This document shows positions 44,109-55,341 of a stretch of 64,000 bases of DNA, in pieces. The notes beneath the pieces were generated by a model. The model was not told the DNA's origin and did no database searches. It saw nothing but the letters and a program-made list of their open reading frames with translations. Positions within the stretch are counted from its first letter, which is position 1, and each line of letters starts with the position of its first letter. This DNA is from Sphingopyxis sp. (GTDB taxonomy: Bacteria; Pseudomonadota; Alphaproteobacteria; Sphingomonadales; Sphingomonadaceae), in contig NZ_JAEMQX010000004.1 of NCBI RefSeq assembly GCF_016463645.1, positions 1-64,000 of the forward strand, written 5' to 3'. The translations under genes and the position numbers were made by a program.

Positions 44109-45230
44109 GTGCCATCCAAGGTCATAGTCATATTCGGCACCCGGCCCGAAGCGATCAAGATGTTCCCGGTCGTGCACGCACTGCGCGCGCAGCCCGGCAT
44201 CGACGCGCGGCTCTGCGTGACCGCCCAGCACCGCGAGATGCTCGACCAGGTTCTGGAAATCGCCCGGATCTCGCCCGACATCGACCTCGATATCATGACG
44301 CCCAACCAGTCGCTCGACGCGCTGCTCGCGCGGCTCGTCACCGGTCTCGGCGAGGCGCTCGATACCGAAAGGCCCCACCGCGTCCTCGTCCATGGTGACA
44401 CGCTGACCACCATGGCGGCCACGCTCGCCGCCTATTTCCGCAAGATACCCGTCGGGCATGTCGAGGCAGGCCTGCGCAGCGGCAATATCTACCATCCCTG
44501 GCCCGAAGAGGTGAACCGCAAGGTCGCCGGCGCCGTCGCCGATCTGCACTTCGCGCCGACGGAAACCGCCGCCGCGGCACTACGCGCGGAAAATGTCGAT
44601 ACCGGCCATATCCACGTCACCGGCAACACCGTCATCGACGCCCTGCTCGCGACCAACGCGCGGATCGCGGACGAGCCGTCGCTTGCCGCCAAACTCGACC
44701 CGCTGGTCGCGCGTTTTGCCGGCAAGCGGATCATCGCCGTCACTTCGCACCGGCGCGAGAATTTCGGCGACGGGATGAAAGCCATCGCCGATGCGATCGC
44801 GGCGATCGCGGCGCGCCCCGACGTCGCGGTCGTCTTTCCCGTTCATCCCAACCCCCACGTCCGCAGCGCGATGGAGCCGATCCTCGGCGATCTCGCCAAT
44901 GTCGCGCTGACCGATCCGCTCGATTATCCGCACTTCGTCCGTCTGCTCGGCATTTCTACGCTCGTCCTCACCGACAGCGGCGGCGTGCAGGAGGAGGCTC
45001 CCTCGCTCGGCAAGCCCGTCCTCGTGATGCGCGAGACGACCGAGCGCCCCGAGGGCATAGAGGCCGGTACCGCGCGGCTCGTCGGCACCGACAAGAATCG
45101 CATCGTTGCCGAAATTTTCAGCCTTTTGGACGATGAAGCGGCCTATAATGCCATGGCCCGCGCCCACAATCCCTTCGGCGACGGCAAGGCTGCACAGAGA
45201 ATAGCGGAGATTGTTGCGCGTGCCCATTGA
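44109..45230 (+). CDS. wecB: UDP-N-acetylglucosamine 2-epimerase (non-hydrolysing)
   Basis: This enzyme interconverts UDP-GlcNAc and UDP-ManNAc. Motifs match E. coli WecB: IFGTRPEAIKMFPVV at the N-terminus, TAQHREMLDQVL, VHGDTLTTMAAT, GHVEAGLRSGNIYHPWPEE, HRRENFGD and LTDSGGVQEEAPSLGKPVLV. The start was set at GTG 44109 (VPSKVIVIFG), giving 373 residues like E. coli WecB, with AGGGCGA upstream. An in-frame ATG at 43989 would add 40 residues without family counterpart. The end overlaps the wecC start by 11 bp. It diverges from the phosphatase gene across about 280 bp in which I recognise no clear promoter. Confidence 0.92.
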   Translation: MPSKVIVIFGTRPEAIKMFPVVHALRAQPGIDARLCVTAQHREMLDQVLEIARISPDIDLDIMTPNQSLDALLARLVTGLGEALDTERPHRVLVHGDTLTTMAATLAAYFRKIPVGHVEAGLRSGNIYHPWPEEVNRKVAGAVADLHFAPTETAAAALRAENVDTGHIHVTGNTVIDALLATNARIADEPSLAAKLDPLVARFAGKRIIAVTSHRRENFGDGMKAIADAIAAIAARPDVAVVFPVHPNPHVRSAMEPILGDLANVALTDPLDYPHFVRLLGISTLVLTDSGGVQEEAPSLGKPVLVMRETTERPEGIEAGTARLVGTDKNRIVAEIFSLLDDEAAYNAMARAHNPFGDGKAAQRIAEIVARAH

Positions 45231-46515
45231 TAGCGAACAGAAGGTTACCGTCCTCGGGCTCGGCTACATCGGCCTCCCCACCGCCGCGCTGATCGCGCGC
45301 TCGGGCAGCAAGGTGACCGGGATCGACGTCAGCCGGCATGTCGTCGACACCGTCAACAACGGCAAGGTGCATATCGAGGAGGTCGATCTCGATGGCCTCG
45401 TCCAGGGCGTCGTGTCGCGCGGGTTGCTTGTCGCCTCGACCGAGGTCGCCCCCGCCGACGTCTTCGTGATCGCGGTTCCGACGCCGCACGACGAGGAGCA
45501 CCGCCCCGACATCAGCCATGTCCTGTCGGCTGCGCGCGCGATCGCCCCGAAGCTCGAGGCCGGCAATCTCGTCATCCTCGAATCGACCTCGCCCGTCGGC
45601 ACGACCGAAAAGGTCGCCGCGCTGCTCGCCGAACTGCGCCCCGATCTGAAAGTCCCCGGCACGTGCACCGGCGCCGCCGACATCTTCGTCGCCTATTGCC
45701 CCGAGCGGGTGCTTCCCGGACGCATCCTCGTCGAACTCGTCGACAACGACCGCTGCATCGGCGGCATCACGCCGCGCTGCGCGCGCCGCGCGATGACCTT
45801 CTATCGCCAGTTCGTCCGCGGCGCCTGCGTCACCACGTCGGCACGCGCCGCCGAAATGGTCAAGCTGGTCGAGAACAGCTACCGCGACGTCAACATCGCC
45901 TTCGCCAACGAACTGTCGATGATGGCCGAACATATGGGCGTCGACGTCTGGGAGGTGATCCGCCTCGCCAACCGCCACCCGCGCGTCAACATCCTCCAGC
46001 CCGGGCCAGGCGTCGGCGGCCATTGCATCGCGGTCGACCCCTGGTTCCTCGTCCATGGCGCGCCCGAGCACAGCCGGCTGATCCGCACGGCGCGCGAGGT
46101 CAATCTTGCCAAGACCGCGCATGTCATCGGGGCCGCCGAAATGCTCGTATCGCAGCATCCGAAGGCGCGCGTCGCGTGCCTCGGCCTCGCCTTCAAGCCC
46201 AATATCGACGATTTCCGCGAAAGCCCCGCGGTCGAGGTGGCCGCCGCGCTCGCGCGCCGTTTCGGCAAGCAGATCGAGATCGTGGAGCCCTACGCCCGCG
46301 GTCTGCCGATGGAATTCGCCGGTACCGGCGCCGAACTGATCGATCTCGACAGCGCGCTCGCCGAATGCGACCTGCTCATCGTCCTCGTCGACCACGACCT
46401 CTTCAAATCGATCCCGATCGAGGAGCGCGGCGACAAGATCGTTTACGACACGCGCGGCCTGTGGCTCGACCAGCCGAACGGCGGCGGCAGCAATCGTTTG
46501 CATCGCGCGGCCTGA
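45220..46515 (+). CDS. wecC: UDP-N-acetyl-D-mannosamine dehydrogenase
   Basis: WecC oxidises UDP-ManNAc to UDP-ManNAcA with NAD+. The 431-residue protein follows E. coli WecC closely: VLGLGYIGLPTAAL near the start, VPTPHDEEHRPD, ILESTSPVGTTEK, YCPERVLPG, KLVENSYRDVNIAFANEL, ANRHPRVNILQPGPGVGG and the catalytic Cys269 in GGHCIAVDPWF, then GLAFKPNIDDFRESP. The start is GTG 45220, inside the end of wecB, with GGAG 11 nt upstream. The wecBC pair gives this locus UDP-ManNAcA, which may enter the polymer directly or serve the 3-amino uronate cassette at 33.8-36.8 kb. Confidence 0.93.
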   Translation: MPIDSEQKVTVLGLGYIGLPTAALIARSGSKVTGIDVSRHVVDTVNNGKVHIEEVDLDGLVQGVVSRGLLVASTEVAPADVFVIAVPTPHDEEHRPDISHVLSAARAIAPKLEAGNLVILESTSPVGTTEKVAALLAELRPDLKVPGTCTGAADIFVAYCPERVLPGRILVELVDNDRCIGGITPRCARRAMTFYRQFVRGACVTTSARAAEMVKLVENSYRDVNIAFANELSMMAEHMGVDVWEVIRLANRHPRVNILQPGPGVGGHCIAVDPWFLVHGAPEHSRLIRTAREVNLAKTAHVIGAAEMLVSQHPKARVACLGLAFKPNIDDFRESPAVEVAAALARRFGKQIEIVEPYARGLPMEFAGTGAELIDLDSALAECDLLIVLVDHDLFKSIPIEERGDKIVYDTRGLWLDQPNGGGSNRLHRAA

Positions 46516-46560
46516 CGCTCTTCGCTTGACCCCCTCGCGTCGCGCCCGCATCTGTGCGCC

Positions 46561-47367
46561 ATGCTGACTCGTCTCGAAACCATCGTCGTCGAAAAACCTT
46601 GGGGCCGCACCGACATTCCCGAAGCTTTCGGGGATTTCGAAGGCCGCCGCATCGGCGAGATCTGGTTCTCGAACCCCGCGGGCGACGACGCCCCGATCAT
46701 GGTCAAATTCCTCTTCACCTCGGAACGCCTGTCGATTCAGGTTCACCCCGACGATGCCGCGGCGCAGGCAGCCGGCTATCCGCGCGGCAAGGAGGAATGC
46801 TGGCTGATCCTCTCGGCCGAGCCCGAGGCCGAACTCGGCGTCGGCCTCAACCGCCCGAGCAGCCGCGAAGAGCTCCACGCCGCCGCACTCGACGGATCGA
46901 TCGTCGACATGATCGACTGGCGCCCCTCGAAGACCGACGATTTCGTCTATAACCGGGCCGGCACGATCCACGCGATCGGCCCGGGCCTCACCGTCGTCGA
47001 GGTGCAGCAGAATGTCGACTGCACCTACCGCCTCTACGATTACGGCCGCCCGCGCGAACTGCATCTCGACGCGGGGCTCAAGGTCTCGAACCCCGGCCCC
47101 GTCCACGATCCGCGCGACACCGTCGTCGATCCCGCCGCGAACCGCATGCTGGTGAGCGGCCCGCATTTCCATCTCGCGCAGCTTGCTGAGCCAATCGATC
47201 CGTCCTTGCTCGAACAGGCGGCCGGTGAGCTGACCTTCGTCCCGCTCTCGGCGGGCTGCAGCGTCGCGGGCGAACGCGTAGCGCTCGGCGAAGCGGTGCT
47301 GCTCACCGACCCGTCGGCGATCGAAATCGACAGGGGTGGCCGCGCGCTGCTGACCTGGCCCGCCTGA
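46561..47367 (+). CDS. Class I mannose-6-phosphate isomerase-like protein
   Basis: This 268-residue cupin-fold protein resembles short bacterial class I phosphomannose isomerases (YvyI/ManA type). Seen are [12 protein letters not shown], the zinc-binding region [17 protein letters not shown] (Glu ligand) and [28 protein letters not shown], where His is a further zinc ligand. Such enzymes interconvert fructose-6-phosphate and mannose-6-phosphate, the entry to GDP-mannose and hence GDP-fucose made by Gmd and Fcl. It follows wecC by 45 bp and precedes hslV, and may be the last gene of the wecBC transcript. The short length leaves some doubt about the sugar. Confidence 0.8.
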   Translation: MLTRLETIVVEKPWGRTDIPEAFGDFEGRRIGEIWFSNPAGDDAPIMVKFLFTSERLSIQVHPDDAAAQAAGYPRGKEECWLILSAEPEAELGVGLNRPSSREELHAAALDGSIVDMIDWRPSKTDDFVYNRAGTIHAIGPGLTVVEVQQNVDCTYRLYDYGRPRELHLDAGLKVSNPGPVHDPRDTVVDPAANRMLVSGPHFHLAQLAEPIDPSLLEQAAGELTFVPLSAGCSVAGERVALGEAVLLTDPSAIEIDRGGRALLTWPA

Positions 47368-47423
47368 CGGCCCTGCACCCCCTCCCCTTGCGGGGCGCGG
47401 ACCCATCGCCCATATCCCGCCGC

Positions 47424-47990
47424 ATGACCAATCCCCATGCGCAAAGTGCCGCGCCCTGGCACGGAACCACCATCCTCTCCGCCCGCAGCGCCGACAAGGT
47501 CGTCATCATCGGCGACGGTCAGGTCTCGATGGGCCAGACGGTGATGAAGCCCAACGCGAAGAAGGTCCGCCGCCTCCACGACGGTAGCGTGATCGGCGGC
47601 TTTGCGGGCGCGACCGCCGACGCCTTCACGCTTTTCGAACGCCTCGAAGCCAAGCTCGAGCGCCACAACGGCCAGTTGCTCCGCGCTGCGGTCGAACTCG
47701 CCAAGGACTGGCGCACCGACAAATATCTCCGCAACCTCGAGGCGATGATGATCGTCGCCGACAAGGAGGTGACGCTCGTCATCACCGGCAACGGCGACGT
47801 GCTCGAACCCAAGGGCGGCATCGCCTCGATCGGCTCGGGCGGCAACTTCGCACTGTCCGCAGCGCGCGCGCTCGCCGACTATGAAAAGGATCCCGAGGTG
47901 CTGACGCGCAAGGCGATGGAGGTCGCGGCCGATATCTGCGTCTACACGAACGACCAGTTCACCTCCGAAACCATTGAAATCCGGAAATAA
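47424..47990 (+). CDS. hslV: HslV (ClpQ) ATP-dependent protease, peptidase subunit
   Basis: HslV is the N-terminal-Thr peptidase of the HslUV two-component protease. The 188-residue product has a propeptide of about 13 residues before the catalytic Thr of GTTILSARS, as is usual in alphaproteobacteria, then [29 protein letters not shown] and the C-terminal [11 protein letters not shown]. The start MTNPHAQSA was preferred over an upstream frame because it gives the family length. It is 2 bp from hslU, so both subunits are made together. Transcription may start in the 57 bp after the isomerase gene, where CCCCTCCCCTTGCGGGG can form a small hairpin. Confidence 0.96.
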   Translation: MTNPHAQSAAPWHGTTILSARSADKVVIIGDGQVSMGQTVMKPNAKKVRRLHDGSVIGGFAGATADAFTLFERLEAKLERHNGQLLRAAVELAKDWRTDKYLRNLEAMMIVADKEVTLVITGNGDVLEPKGGIASIGSGGNFALSAARALADYEKDPEVLTRKAMEVAADICVYTNDQFTSETIEIRK

Positions 47991-47992
47991 GA

Positions 47993-49294
47993 ATGAACAA
48001 GAACCTGACTCCGAAGGCGATCGTCGCCGCCCTCGACACGCATATCATCGGCCAGAACGCTGCGAAGCGCGCGGTCGCCGTTGCGCTCCGCAACCGCTGG
48101 CGCCGCCAGCAACTGTCGCCTGATCTCCGCGACGAGGTGAGCCCCAAGAACATCCTGATGATCGGCCCCACGGGCTGCGGCAAGACCGAGATTTCGCGCC
48201 GTCTGGCGAAGCTCGCCGACGCGCCCTTCATCAAGGTCGAGGCGACCAAGTTCACCGAGGTCGGCTATGTCGGCCGTGACGTCGAGCAGATCGCACGCGA
48301 CCTCGTCGAGGAAGCGGTGCGGCTCGAAAAGGACCGCCGACGCGAAGCCGTGCGCGGCGCCGCCGAGGAGGCCGCCATGGAACGGCTGCTCGACGCGCTC
48401 ACCGGCAAGGGTGCGAGCGAGGCGACGCGCGAAAGCTTCCGCCAGCGTTTCCGCGACGGCCATCTCGCCGACAGCGATGTCGAGATCGAGGTCAGTGACG
48501 CCCCGTCGATGCCCTTCGAACTCCCGGGCCAGCCCGGTCAGGTCGGCATGATCAACCTCTCCGATATGCTCGGCAAGGCGCTCGGCAACGCGCCGAAGAA
48601 GCGCCGCCGCATGAAGGCGATGGACGCGTGGAAGCGCCTGCTCGAAGAAGAGCAGGACAAGCGCCTCGACCAGGACGATGTCGCGCGCGTCGCACTCGCC
48701 GACGCCGAGGCGAACGGCATCGTCTTCCTTGACGAGATAGACAAGATCGCGGTGAGCGACGTGCGCGGCGGCTCCGTGAGCCGCGAGGGCGTCCAGCGTG
48801 ACCTTTTGCCGCTGATCGAGGGCACCACCGTCGCGACCAAATATGGCCCGATGAAGACCGACCATATCCTCTTCATCGCTTCGGGCGCCTTTCATGTGGC
48901 GAAGCCGAGCGACCTGCTCCCCGAACTGCAGGGCCGCCTGCCGATCCGCGTCGAGCTCGGCGCGCTGACCGAGGAGGATTTCGTCCGTATCCTCAGCGAG
49001 ACCAAGGCCGGCCTGCCCGAACAATATGCCGCGCTGCTTGGCACCGAGGGCGTAACGTTGAACTTCACCGATGACGCAATCGCGCGCGTCGCGAAGCTCG
49101 CGGCGGACGTGAATGAAAAGGTCGAGAATATCGGCGCCCGCCGCCTCCAGACGATCATGGAGCGACTGGTCGAGGAGATCAGCTTCACCGCCGAGGACGC
49201 CGGCGGCACAACGCTCGATATCAACGCCGCCTATGTCGACAGCCAGCTTTCGGAGGTCGTCGGCGACACCGACCTCAGCAAGTACGTCCTTTGA
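47993..49294 (+). CDS. hslU: HslU (ClpY) ATPase subunit of HslUV protease
   Basis: HslU is the AAA+ unfoldase that feeds substrates into HslV. The 433-residue length is normal. Seen are Walker A GPTGCGKT (58-65), the pore motif GYVGRDVE, the I-domain (about residues 110-240), Walker [12 protein letters not shown], sensor regions and the C-terminal tail DLSKYVL that docks in HslV. The start [15 protein letters not shown] is standard. It follows hslV by 2 bp and is followed by a GC-rich hairpin at 49301-49327. FtsH is encoded 3 kb downstream, so two ATP-dependent proteases lie in this block. Confidence 0.97.
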   Translation: MNKNLTPKAIVAALDTHIIGQNAAKRAVAVALRNRWRRQQLSPDLRDEVSPKNILMIGPTGCGKTEISRRLAKLADAPFIKVEATKFTEVGYVGRDVEQIARDLVEEAVRLEKDRRREAVRGAAEEAAMERLLDALTGKGASEATRESFRQRFRDGHLADSDVEIEVSDAPSMPFELPGQPGQVGMINLSDMLGKALGNAPKKRRRMKAMDAWKRLLEEEQDKRLDQDDVARVALADAEANGIVFLDEIDKIAVSDVRGGSVSREGVQRDLLPLIEGTTVATKYGPMKTDHILFIASGAFHVAKPSDLLPELQGRLPIRVELGALTEEDFVRILSETKAGLPEQYAALLGTEGVTLNFTDDAIARVAKLAADVNEKVENIGARRLQTIMERLVEEISFTAEDAGGTTLDINAAYVDSQLSEVVGDTDLSKYVL

Positions 49295-49300
49295 CGAGCC

Positions 49301-49327
49301 CCTCCCCGTACCGGCGGCACGGGGAGG
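49301..49327 (+). terminator. Hairpin downstream of hslU
   Basis: CCTCCCCGT (49301-49309) and ACGGGGAGG (49319-49327) form a perfect 9-bp stem over a 9-nt loop, 7 bp after the hslU stop. No U-tract follows, so it may act as a terminator only with help, or protect the 3' end. Confidence 0.45.
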
Positions 49328-49469
49328 AAGCGAGCGCAGCCCAACAGTCTCGAATCTGCATCTTTTCAGCCGTCCTTTTGCCGAACTTCATTTGACTTTC
49401 TCGCGCCGTCAATGCGATGAACGGGTGACACGGTCGAACCTGGGTCACACGGCCGGCACGGAGACAGCA

Positions 49470-50318
49470 ATGACGGATGAGGACGTCGCCCCCGAGCAGG
49501 GCGAGCTGGCGATCACGCGCACCGGCGATCGGCTTCGGCTGGCGCGGGAGGCCGCGGGGCTGTCGCTCGCCGATGTGGCGACGCGGACGCGCATCACCCA
49601 GCGCCACCTCGCCGCGATAGAAAAGTCGGATTTTTCGGAGCTTCCCGGCCGGACCTACGTCACCGGCTTCGCGCGCGCATACGCCCGCGCCGTCGACCTG
49701 CCCGAAGCCGAAATCGGCGCGGCGGTACGACAGGAACTCGAAGAGGACGCCTATGGCTCGCGTCCGCTCTACGAAGCCTATGAACCGACCGATCCGGCGC
49801 GCCTGCCGACCGCCCGGCTGACCTGGACGCTCGTCGTCATCGCGCTGGTCCTCGTATCGGCCTATGGCGTCTGGCGCTTTCTCTCGGTCGAACCCGACGA
49901 AGCACTGATCGCGGCGCAGAACCGCGCAGCCGAGGCATCCGAAGCGCCGCAGAGCGACGCGGCGGCAACGCCCGCGACCAGGGCGGGCACCGCCGCCGTC
50001 GCGGCGAATGCGCCCGTCGTGCTGACCGGCCTGTCGGAAGTCTGGATAGGCTTTGACGATGCGCAGGGGAAAACCGAAAACTGGCGCACGCTCGACGCAG
50101 GCGAAACCTATCAGGTTCCGCCCGAATATATCGAACAGTTCACGCTGCGCACGAGCATCCCGCAGGCACTGAAGGTCACGGTCGGCGGACGCGACGTCGG
50201 CGCGATCGGCCCCGCGGACACACTCGTCAAGGGCGTCTCGCTGAAACCCGCCGATCTGGTGGCCAGCACCGAAGGTGGCGGCTCGGCGCCCGCGACGGGA
50301 CCGCGCCCCAAGGGCTGA
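49470..50318 (+). CDS. RodZ-like helix-turn-helix membrane protein
   Basis: This 282-residue bitopic protein has the RodZ layout: an N-terminal HTH_25 domain (RLRLAREAAGLSLADVATRTRI, then YVTGFARAYARAVDLP), one membrane helix (LTWTLVVIALVLVSAYGVW, about residues 112-130), an Ala/Thr-rich linker and a periplasmic DUF4115 domain (LTGLSEVWIGFDDAQGK to VGAIGPADTLVKGVSL). RodZ links MreB to the cell-wall elongation machinery. The start ATG 49470 has GGAG at the right distance. The proposed function follows the family; the N-terminal domain is truncated relative to E. coli RodZ linkers. It stands alone between hslU and cpoB. Confidence 0.75.
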   Translation: MTDEDVAPEQGELAITRTGDRLRLAREAAGLSLADVATRTRITQRHLAAIEKSDFSELPGRTYVTGFARAYARAVDLPEAEIGAAVRQELEEDAYGSRPLYEAYEPTDPARLPTARLTWTLVVIALVLVSAYGVWRFLSVEPDEALIAAQNRAAEASEAPQSDAAATPATRAGTAAVAANAPVVLTGLSEVWIGFDDAQGKTENWRTLDAGETYQVPPEYIEQFTLRTSIPQALKVTVGGRDVGAIGPADTLVKGVSLKPADLVASTEGGGSAPATGPRPKG

Positions 50319-50432
50319 AATACCGGTCGGCCGGGCCAGCCCACGCTGCAGCGCGCCGAAATGGGTTTGCGCTGCGGCGCTTCGCCGCGTTATGAATGGC
50401 AAAATGGTTAATAGTCGAGGACCCAACGGCAG

Positions 50433-51380
50433 ATGAAGATGCGTCAGATCACTTTTCTCGGAGCGGCAACGGTTGCGCTCGTCGCGGCCATGCCCACGGC
50501 GGCGCAGGACAATACGATCGGCAAGCGCGTCGAGCGGCTCGAAAAGGAAATGCGCGCGGTTCAGCGGTCGGTTTTCCCGGGCGGCAGCCCGACCTTCTTC
50601 GAGGGCGAGATCGCGCCCGACAACACGCCGGGTGAACGCTCGCGCACCAGCGCGCCGGTGATCGATCTGACCGCGCGTGTCGATGCGCTCGAATCGCAGT
50701 TGCAGACGCTGACGGGTCAGACCGAGCAGAATGCGTTCCAGCTTCGCGAACTCGAAAAGCAGTTTACAGCCTACAAGGCCGAGATGGAAAAGCGCTTCGC
50801 CGATCCCGCGACCGAGGCCGTTCCGGGCGCGACCCCCGCCAGCCTCGCGCCGACCGTGAAGCCGCCCGCAACAACGTCCACGACCGCCGCGGCTCCGGTC
50901 AGGAAACCCGCAGCGACACCGGCGGCCAAGCCCGCTACCTCGGATGCGGCGCGGCTCGCGCTCGTCAAGAAGGTCGAGGTTCCGGCCAGCGGCAACGAGA
51001 CCCAGGACGCCTATGATTATGGCTATCGCCTGTGGGACGCCAAACTCTATCCCGAGGCGCAGGCGCAATTGAAGACCGTCGTCGCCAAATGGCCGAAGAC
51101 CAGCCAGGCGAGCTTCGCCCAGAATCTGCTCGGCCGCGCCTATCTCGACGAAGGCAAGCCCAGCCTCGCCGCGGTCGCCTTCTATAATAATTACAAGGAT
51201 CGTCCGAGCGGCCCGCGTGCGCCGCACAGCCTGATGTATATGGGCGTCGCGCTCGACAAGCTCGGCCGCAAGGCCGACGCGTGCAAGGCGTTCCGCGAAC
51301 TCGACGAAGTCTATGGCGACAAGGCGCCGCAGGATGTCCGGACCGATGCTGCCGCCGCAAAAACAAAAGCAGGCTGCTGA
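50433..51380 (+). CDS. cpoB: CpoB/YbgF-like Tol-Pal system protein
   Basis: This periplasmic protein of 315 residues has a signal peptide ending AMPTAAQ (about residue 25), an N-terminal coiled coil (IGKRVERLEKEMRAVQRS and VDALESQLQTLTGQTEQNAF) that trimerises in CpoB, a Pro/Ala/Thr-rich linker, and C-terminal TPR repeats (DAYDYGYRLWDAKLYPEAQ, KTSQASFAQNLLGRAYLDEGK). CpoB coordinates outer membrane constriction with peptidoglycan synthesis. The tol-pal genes are not in this window. Its last codons overlap the tilS frame, an arrangement common in sphingomonads (cpoB-tilS-ftsH). Confidence 0.8.
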   Translation: MKMRQITFLGAATVALVAAMPTAAQDNTIGKRVERLEKEMRAVQRSVFPGGSPTFFEGEIAPDNTPGERSRTSAPVIDLTARVDALESQLQTLTGQTEQNAFQLRELEKQFTAYKAEMEKRFADPATEAVPGATPASLAPTVKPPATTSTTAAAPVRKPAATPAAKPATSDAARLALVKKVEVPASGNETQDAYDYGYRLWDAKLYPEAQAQLKTVVAKWPKTSQASFAQNLLGRAYLDEGKPSLAAVAFYNNYKDRPSGPRAPHSLMYMGVALDKLGRKADACKAFRELDEVYGDKAPQDVRTDAAAAKTKAGC

Positions 51381-52338
51381 CCGCGACGTCGCCGGCGGGC
51401 TTGCCGGCGACCTTCGCGCGCTTCTGGGGCCCGACTGGCATCGCCTCCACTATGGCGTCGCGGTTTCGGGGGGGCCCGACAGCATGGCATTGCTCTGGCT
51501 GATGGCGTCGCTGCTGCCCGGACAGGTCTGGGCGGCGACGGTCGATCACGGCCTGCGCCGGGGTTCCGACGAAGAGGCGCGGATGGTTGCGGGTTTTTGC
51601 GAGCGCGAGCATATCCCGCATTCGACGCTGCGCCCGCCCAAACCGATCAAGGGGTCGCAACAGGCGGCAGCGCGGGCCGAGCGCTACCGCCTGCTCGAAC
51701 AATGGCGCGAGGCGAACGCGCTCAATCATATCGTCACCGCGCATCATGCCGACGACCAGCTCGAGACGATCGTCATGCGCCTCAACCGGTCGAGCGGTGT
51801 GGGCGGCCTTGCCGCGATCCGCGTAAAGAACGGTGCGGTGCTGCGCCCCCTGCTTCACTGGCGGCGTCACGAGCTCGTCCACCTAGCGCTCGAAAACGAC
51901 CTGCCTTTCGTCGAAGATCCGTCGAACAGCGACAACCGCTTCGACCGCGCGCGCCTGCGCCACGCGTTGCGATCGCAGACCGCGCTCGATCCCGTCGCGG
52001 CGGCGAAATCGGCCGCGTGGCTTGCCGAGGCCGACGAGGCGCTCGACTGGGCGGTCGAGCGCGTGATCGCCTCCTGGCCCGATGCCTCCGACATCGCGGT
52101 GATCCGCAACGACGATTACCCGCCCGAGGTGTTTCGCCGCATCGTCGCGCTGCGCCTCCGAGCCAATGCGCCGCAACTCGTCCTCCGCGGCGCCTCGCTC
52201 GACGGCGTGATTGCGGCGATGCACGACGGGCGCCGCGCGATGGTCGGCGCGCTGCTGATCGATGCGGTGCGCGGCCTCGAAGGGACGATCTGGCGTATTT
52301 CCGCGGCGCCACGGCGGAAAGCGACGAAAAAGGCCTGA
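51346..52338 (+). CDS. tilS: tRNA(Ile)-lysidine synthase
   Basis: TilS adds lysine to C34 of the CAU-anticodon tRNA-Ile so that it reads AUA. The N-terminal PP-loop ATPase motif SGGPDS lies at residues 41-46, followed by TVDHGLRRGSDEEA, AHHADDQLETIVMRL and LRPLLHWRRHELVHLA with the conserved EDPSNSDNRFDRARLRH segment. It lacks the large C-terminal domain of E. coli TilS, as in other compact alphaproteobacterial enzymes. The start is uncertain because the frame is open into cpoB: ATG 51346 is used, with 51334 and 51313 as alternatives, each overlapping the cpoB end. Confidence 0.93.
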   Translation: MLPPQKQKQAADRDVAGGLAGDLRALLGPDWHRLHYGVAVSGGPDSMALLWLMASLLPGQVWAATVDHGLRRGSDEEARMVAGFCEREHIPHSTLRPPKPIKGSQQAAARAERYRLLEQWREANALNHIVTAHHADDQLETIVMRLNRSSGVGGLAAIRVKNGAVLRPLLHWRRHELVHLALENDLPFVEDPSNSDNRFDRARLRHALRSQTALDPVAAAKSAAWLAEADEALDWAVERVIASWPDASDIAVIRNDDYPPEVFRRIVALRLRANAPQLVLRGASLDGVIAAMHDGRRAMVGALLIDAVRGLEGTIWRISAAPRRKATKKA

Positions 52339-52346
52339 TTGCCTCA

Positions 52347-52374
52347 TTGTCATTTAACCCGATTATCCTATCTT
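52347..52374 (+). promoter_or_regulatory. Candidate sigma-70 promoter for ftsH
   Basis: TTGTCA (52347-52352) and TATCTT (52369-52374) are separated by 16 bp and lie 47 bp before the ftsH ATG in an unusually AT-rich stretch. Both boxes deviate by two bases or fewer from TTGACA/TATAAT. Confidence 0.5.
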
Positions 52375-52420
52375 GTTCGGAACAGGAGCGCAGCGCTGCG
52401 CCGTTGAAGAAAGAATCCGA

Positions 52421-54354
<1,934 letters not shown>

Positions 54355-54364
<10 letters not shown>

Positions 54365-54380
54365 GCGGGACGCCTAGCCC
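54355..54380 (+). terminator. Rho-independent-like terminator overlapping the ftsH stop
   Basis: CTAGGCG (54361-54367) and CGCCTAG (54371-54377) form a perfect 7-bp stem with loop GGA, extended by GGG/CCC across one bulged C. TTTC follows. The ftsH stop codon TAG (54362-54364) is part of the 5' arm. Confidence 0.6.
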
Positions 54381-54425
54381 TTTCGATTCAGGCGCTATTC
54401 ATTGGGTGAGGGCAAGTTGCGGCAT

Positions 54426-54812
54426 ATGACCAGACGGACATATGCGCGCCTCTTGCCTGCCCTCCTCGCCGCGCCTTTTCTCTGTGCGATGGCGCCCGGT
54501 GACATGAGCATCGCGGCATTCTTGGCACGCGCCGCCTCGCTCGAACGGCTCGGCCCGCTCGCGCTCGCGACACCACAGGGCAATCAGCTCAAGAGCGAAG
54601 TCGTCGCGGCGGGCAAACGCTACAAGGCGCGCATCGACGCCGAACGCCGCGCCGGCCGCAAGACGACGAGCTGCCCGCCCGAATCAGGGAGCCTGACCCC
54701 CGATCAGTGGCTCGCGCACTTGCGCAGCTATCCCGTTCCGATACGCAAGAAGGTCAGCGTCTATTCGGCGTTCGATGCGCTGATGAAGAAACGCTATCCC
54801 TGTCCCGCCTGA
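54426..54812 (+). CDS. Small exported protein of unknown function
   Basis: This 128-residue protein has a positively charged start (MTRRTYARL) and a hydrophobic signal sequence ending near FLCAMAPG. The mature part is basic and helical (KSEVVAAGKRYKARIDAERR) with two Cys (TSCPPESG and RYPCPA) that could form a disulfide in the periplasm, and ends with VYSAFDALMKKRYPCP. I do not recognise a family. It follows ftsH after a terminator and is probably transcribed separately. An in-frame TTG at 54402 would be an alternative start, but ATG 54426 gives a proper signal peptide. Confidence 0.5.
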   Translation: MTRRTYARLLPALLAAPFLCAMAPGDMSIAAFLARAASLERLGPLALATPQGNQLKSEVVAAGKRYKARIDAERRAGRKTTSCPPESGSLTPDQWLAHLRSYPVPIRKKVSVYSAFDALMKKRYPCPA

Positions 54813-54849
54813 TGCGCCAGAAGTGCTGCAAGGATCGGAGGAGAGCGCG

Positions 54850-55332
54850 ATGATCGGCAAGGCATGGATTGTTCTGGCGATGGCATCTGCTGCGACCGCA
54901 TCTGCTCCGGCGGCGGCACAGGGCGATGGATCGCTGACCAGCAAGATCGAGCTCGAGAAATCGACGCCGACAACCGCGGAAGGCCGGCCGGAGCAAAAAA
55001 TCTATGTTGCACCCGATGTCGTCGTCCCTGGCGACCGGGTCCGCGTCACCCTCACCTTTACCAACAAGGGCGCAGCGCCCGCTTCGGGCGTCAATCTCGT
55101 CAACCCGATCCCCGAGGGCCTCACCTACGACGACACCGCCGATGCCGCGGGCTTCGGGGTTTCGACCGACGGCAAGATTTTCGGCGAACTCGCCTCGCTG
55201 ACGGTGCCGGTCGAGGGTTCGGGTTCACGTCCCGCAACCGCTGCCGACGTCACTCATGTGCGCTGGCAGTGGCCCGATGCGATCGCGCCCGGCCAGAGCC
55301 GGTCGGTCGCTTTTTTCGGACGAGTGCGGTAA
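54850..55332 (+). CDS. Secreted DUF11-like protein
   Basis: This 160-residue protein has a signal peptide (MIGKAWIVLAMASAATASAPAAAQ) and one beta-sandwich domain resembling DUF11 repeats: DVVVPGDRVRVTLTFTNKG, ASGVNLVNPIPEGLTYDD and DAIAPGQSRSVAFFGRV. DUF11 domains occur as adhesive or structural modules of surface proteins; a single copy exported alone is common in sphingomonads, with unknown role. GGAGGAGAG lies just upstream of the ATG, a strong ribosome binding site that decides the start. It lies 37 bp after the preceding small exported protein gene and 9 bp before the DUF3800 gene. Confidence 0.55.
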   Translation: MIGKAWIVLAMASAATASAPAAAQGDGSLTSKIELEKSTPTTAEGRPEQKIYVAPDVVVPGDRVRVTLTFTNKGAAPASGVNLVNPIPEGLTYDDTADAAGFGVSTDGKIFGELASLTVPVEGSGSRPATAADVTHVRWQWPDAIAPGQSRSVAFFGRVR

Positions 55333-55341
55333 CCCCTCGGA

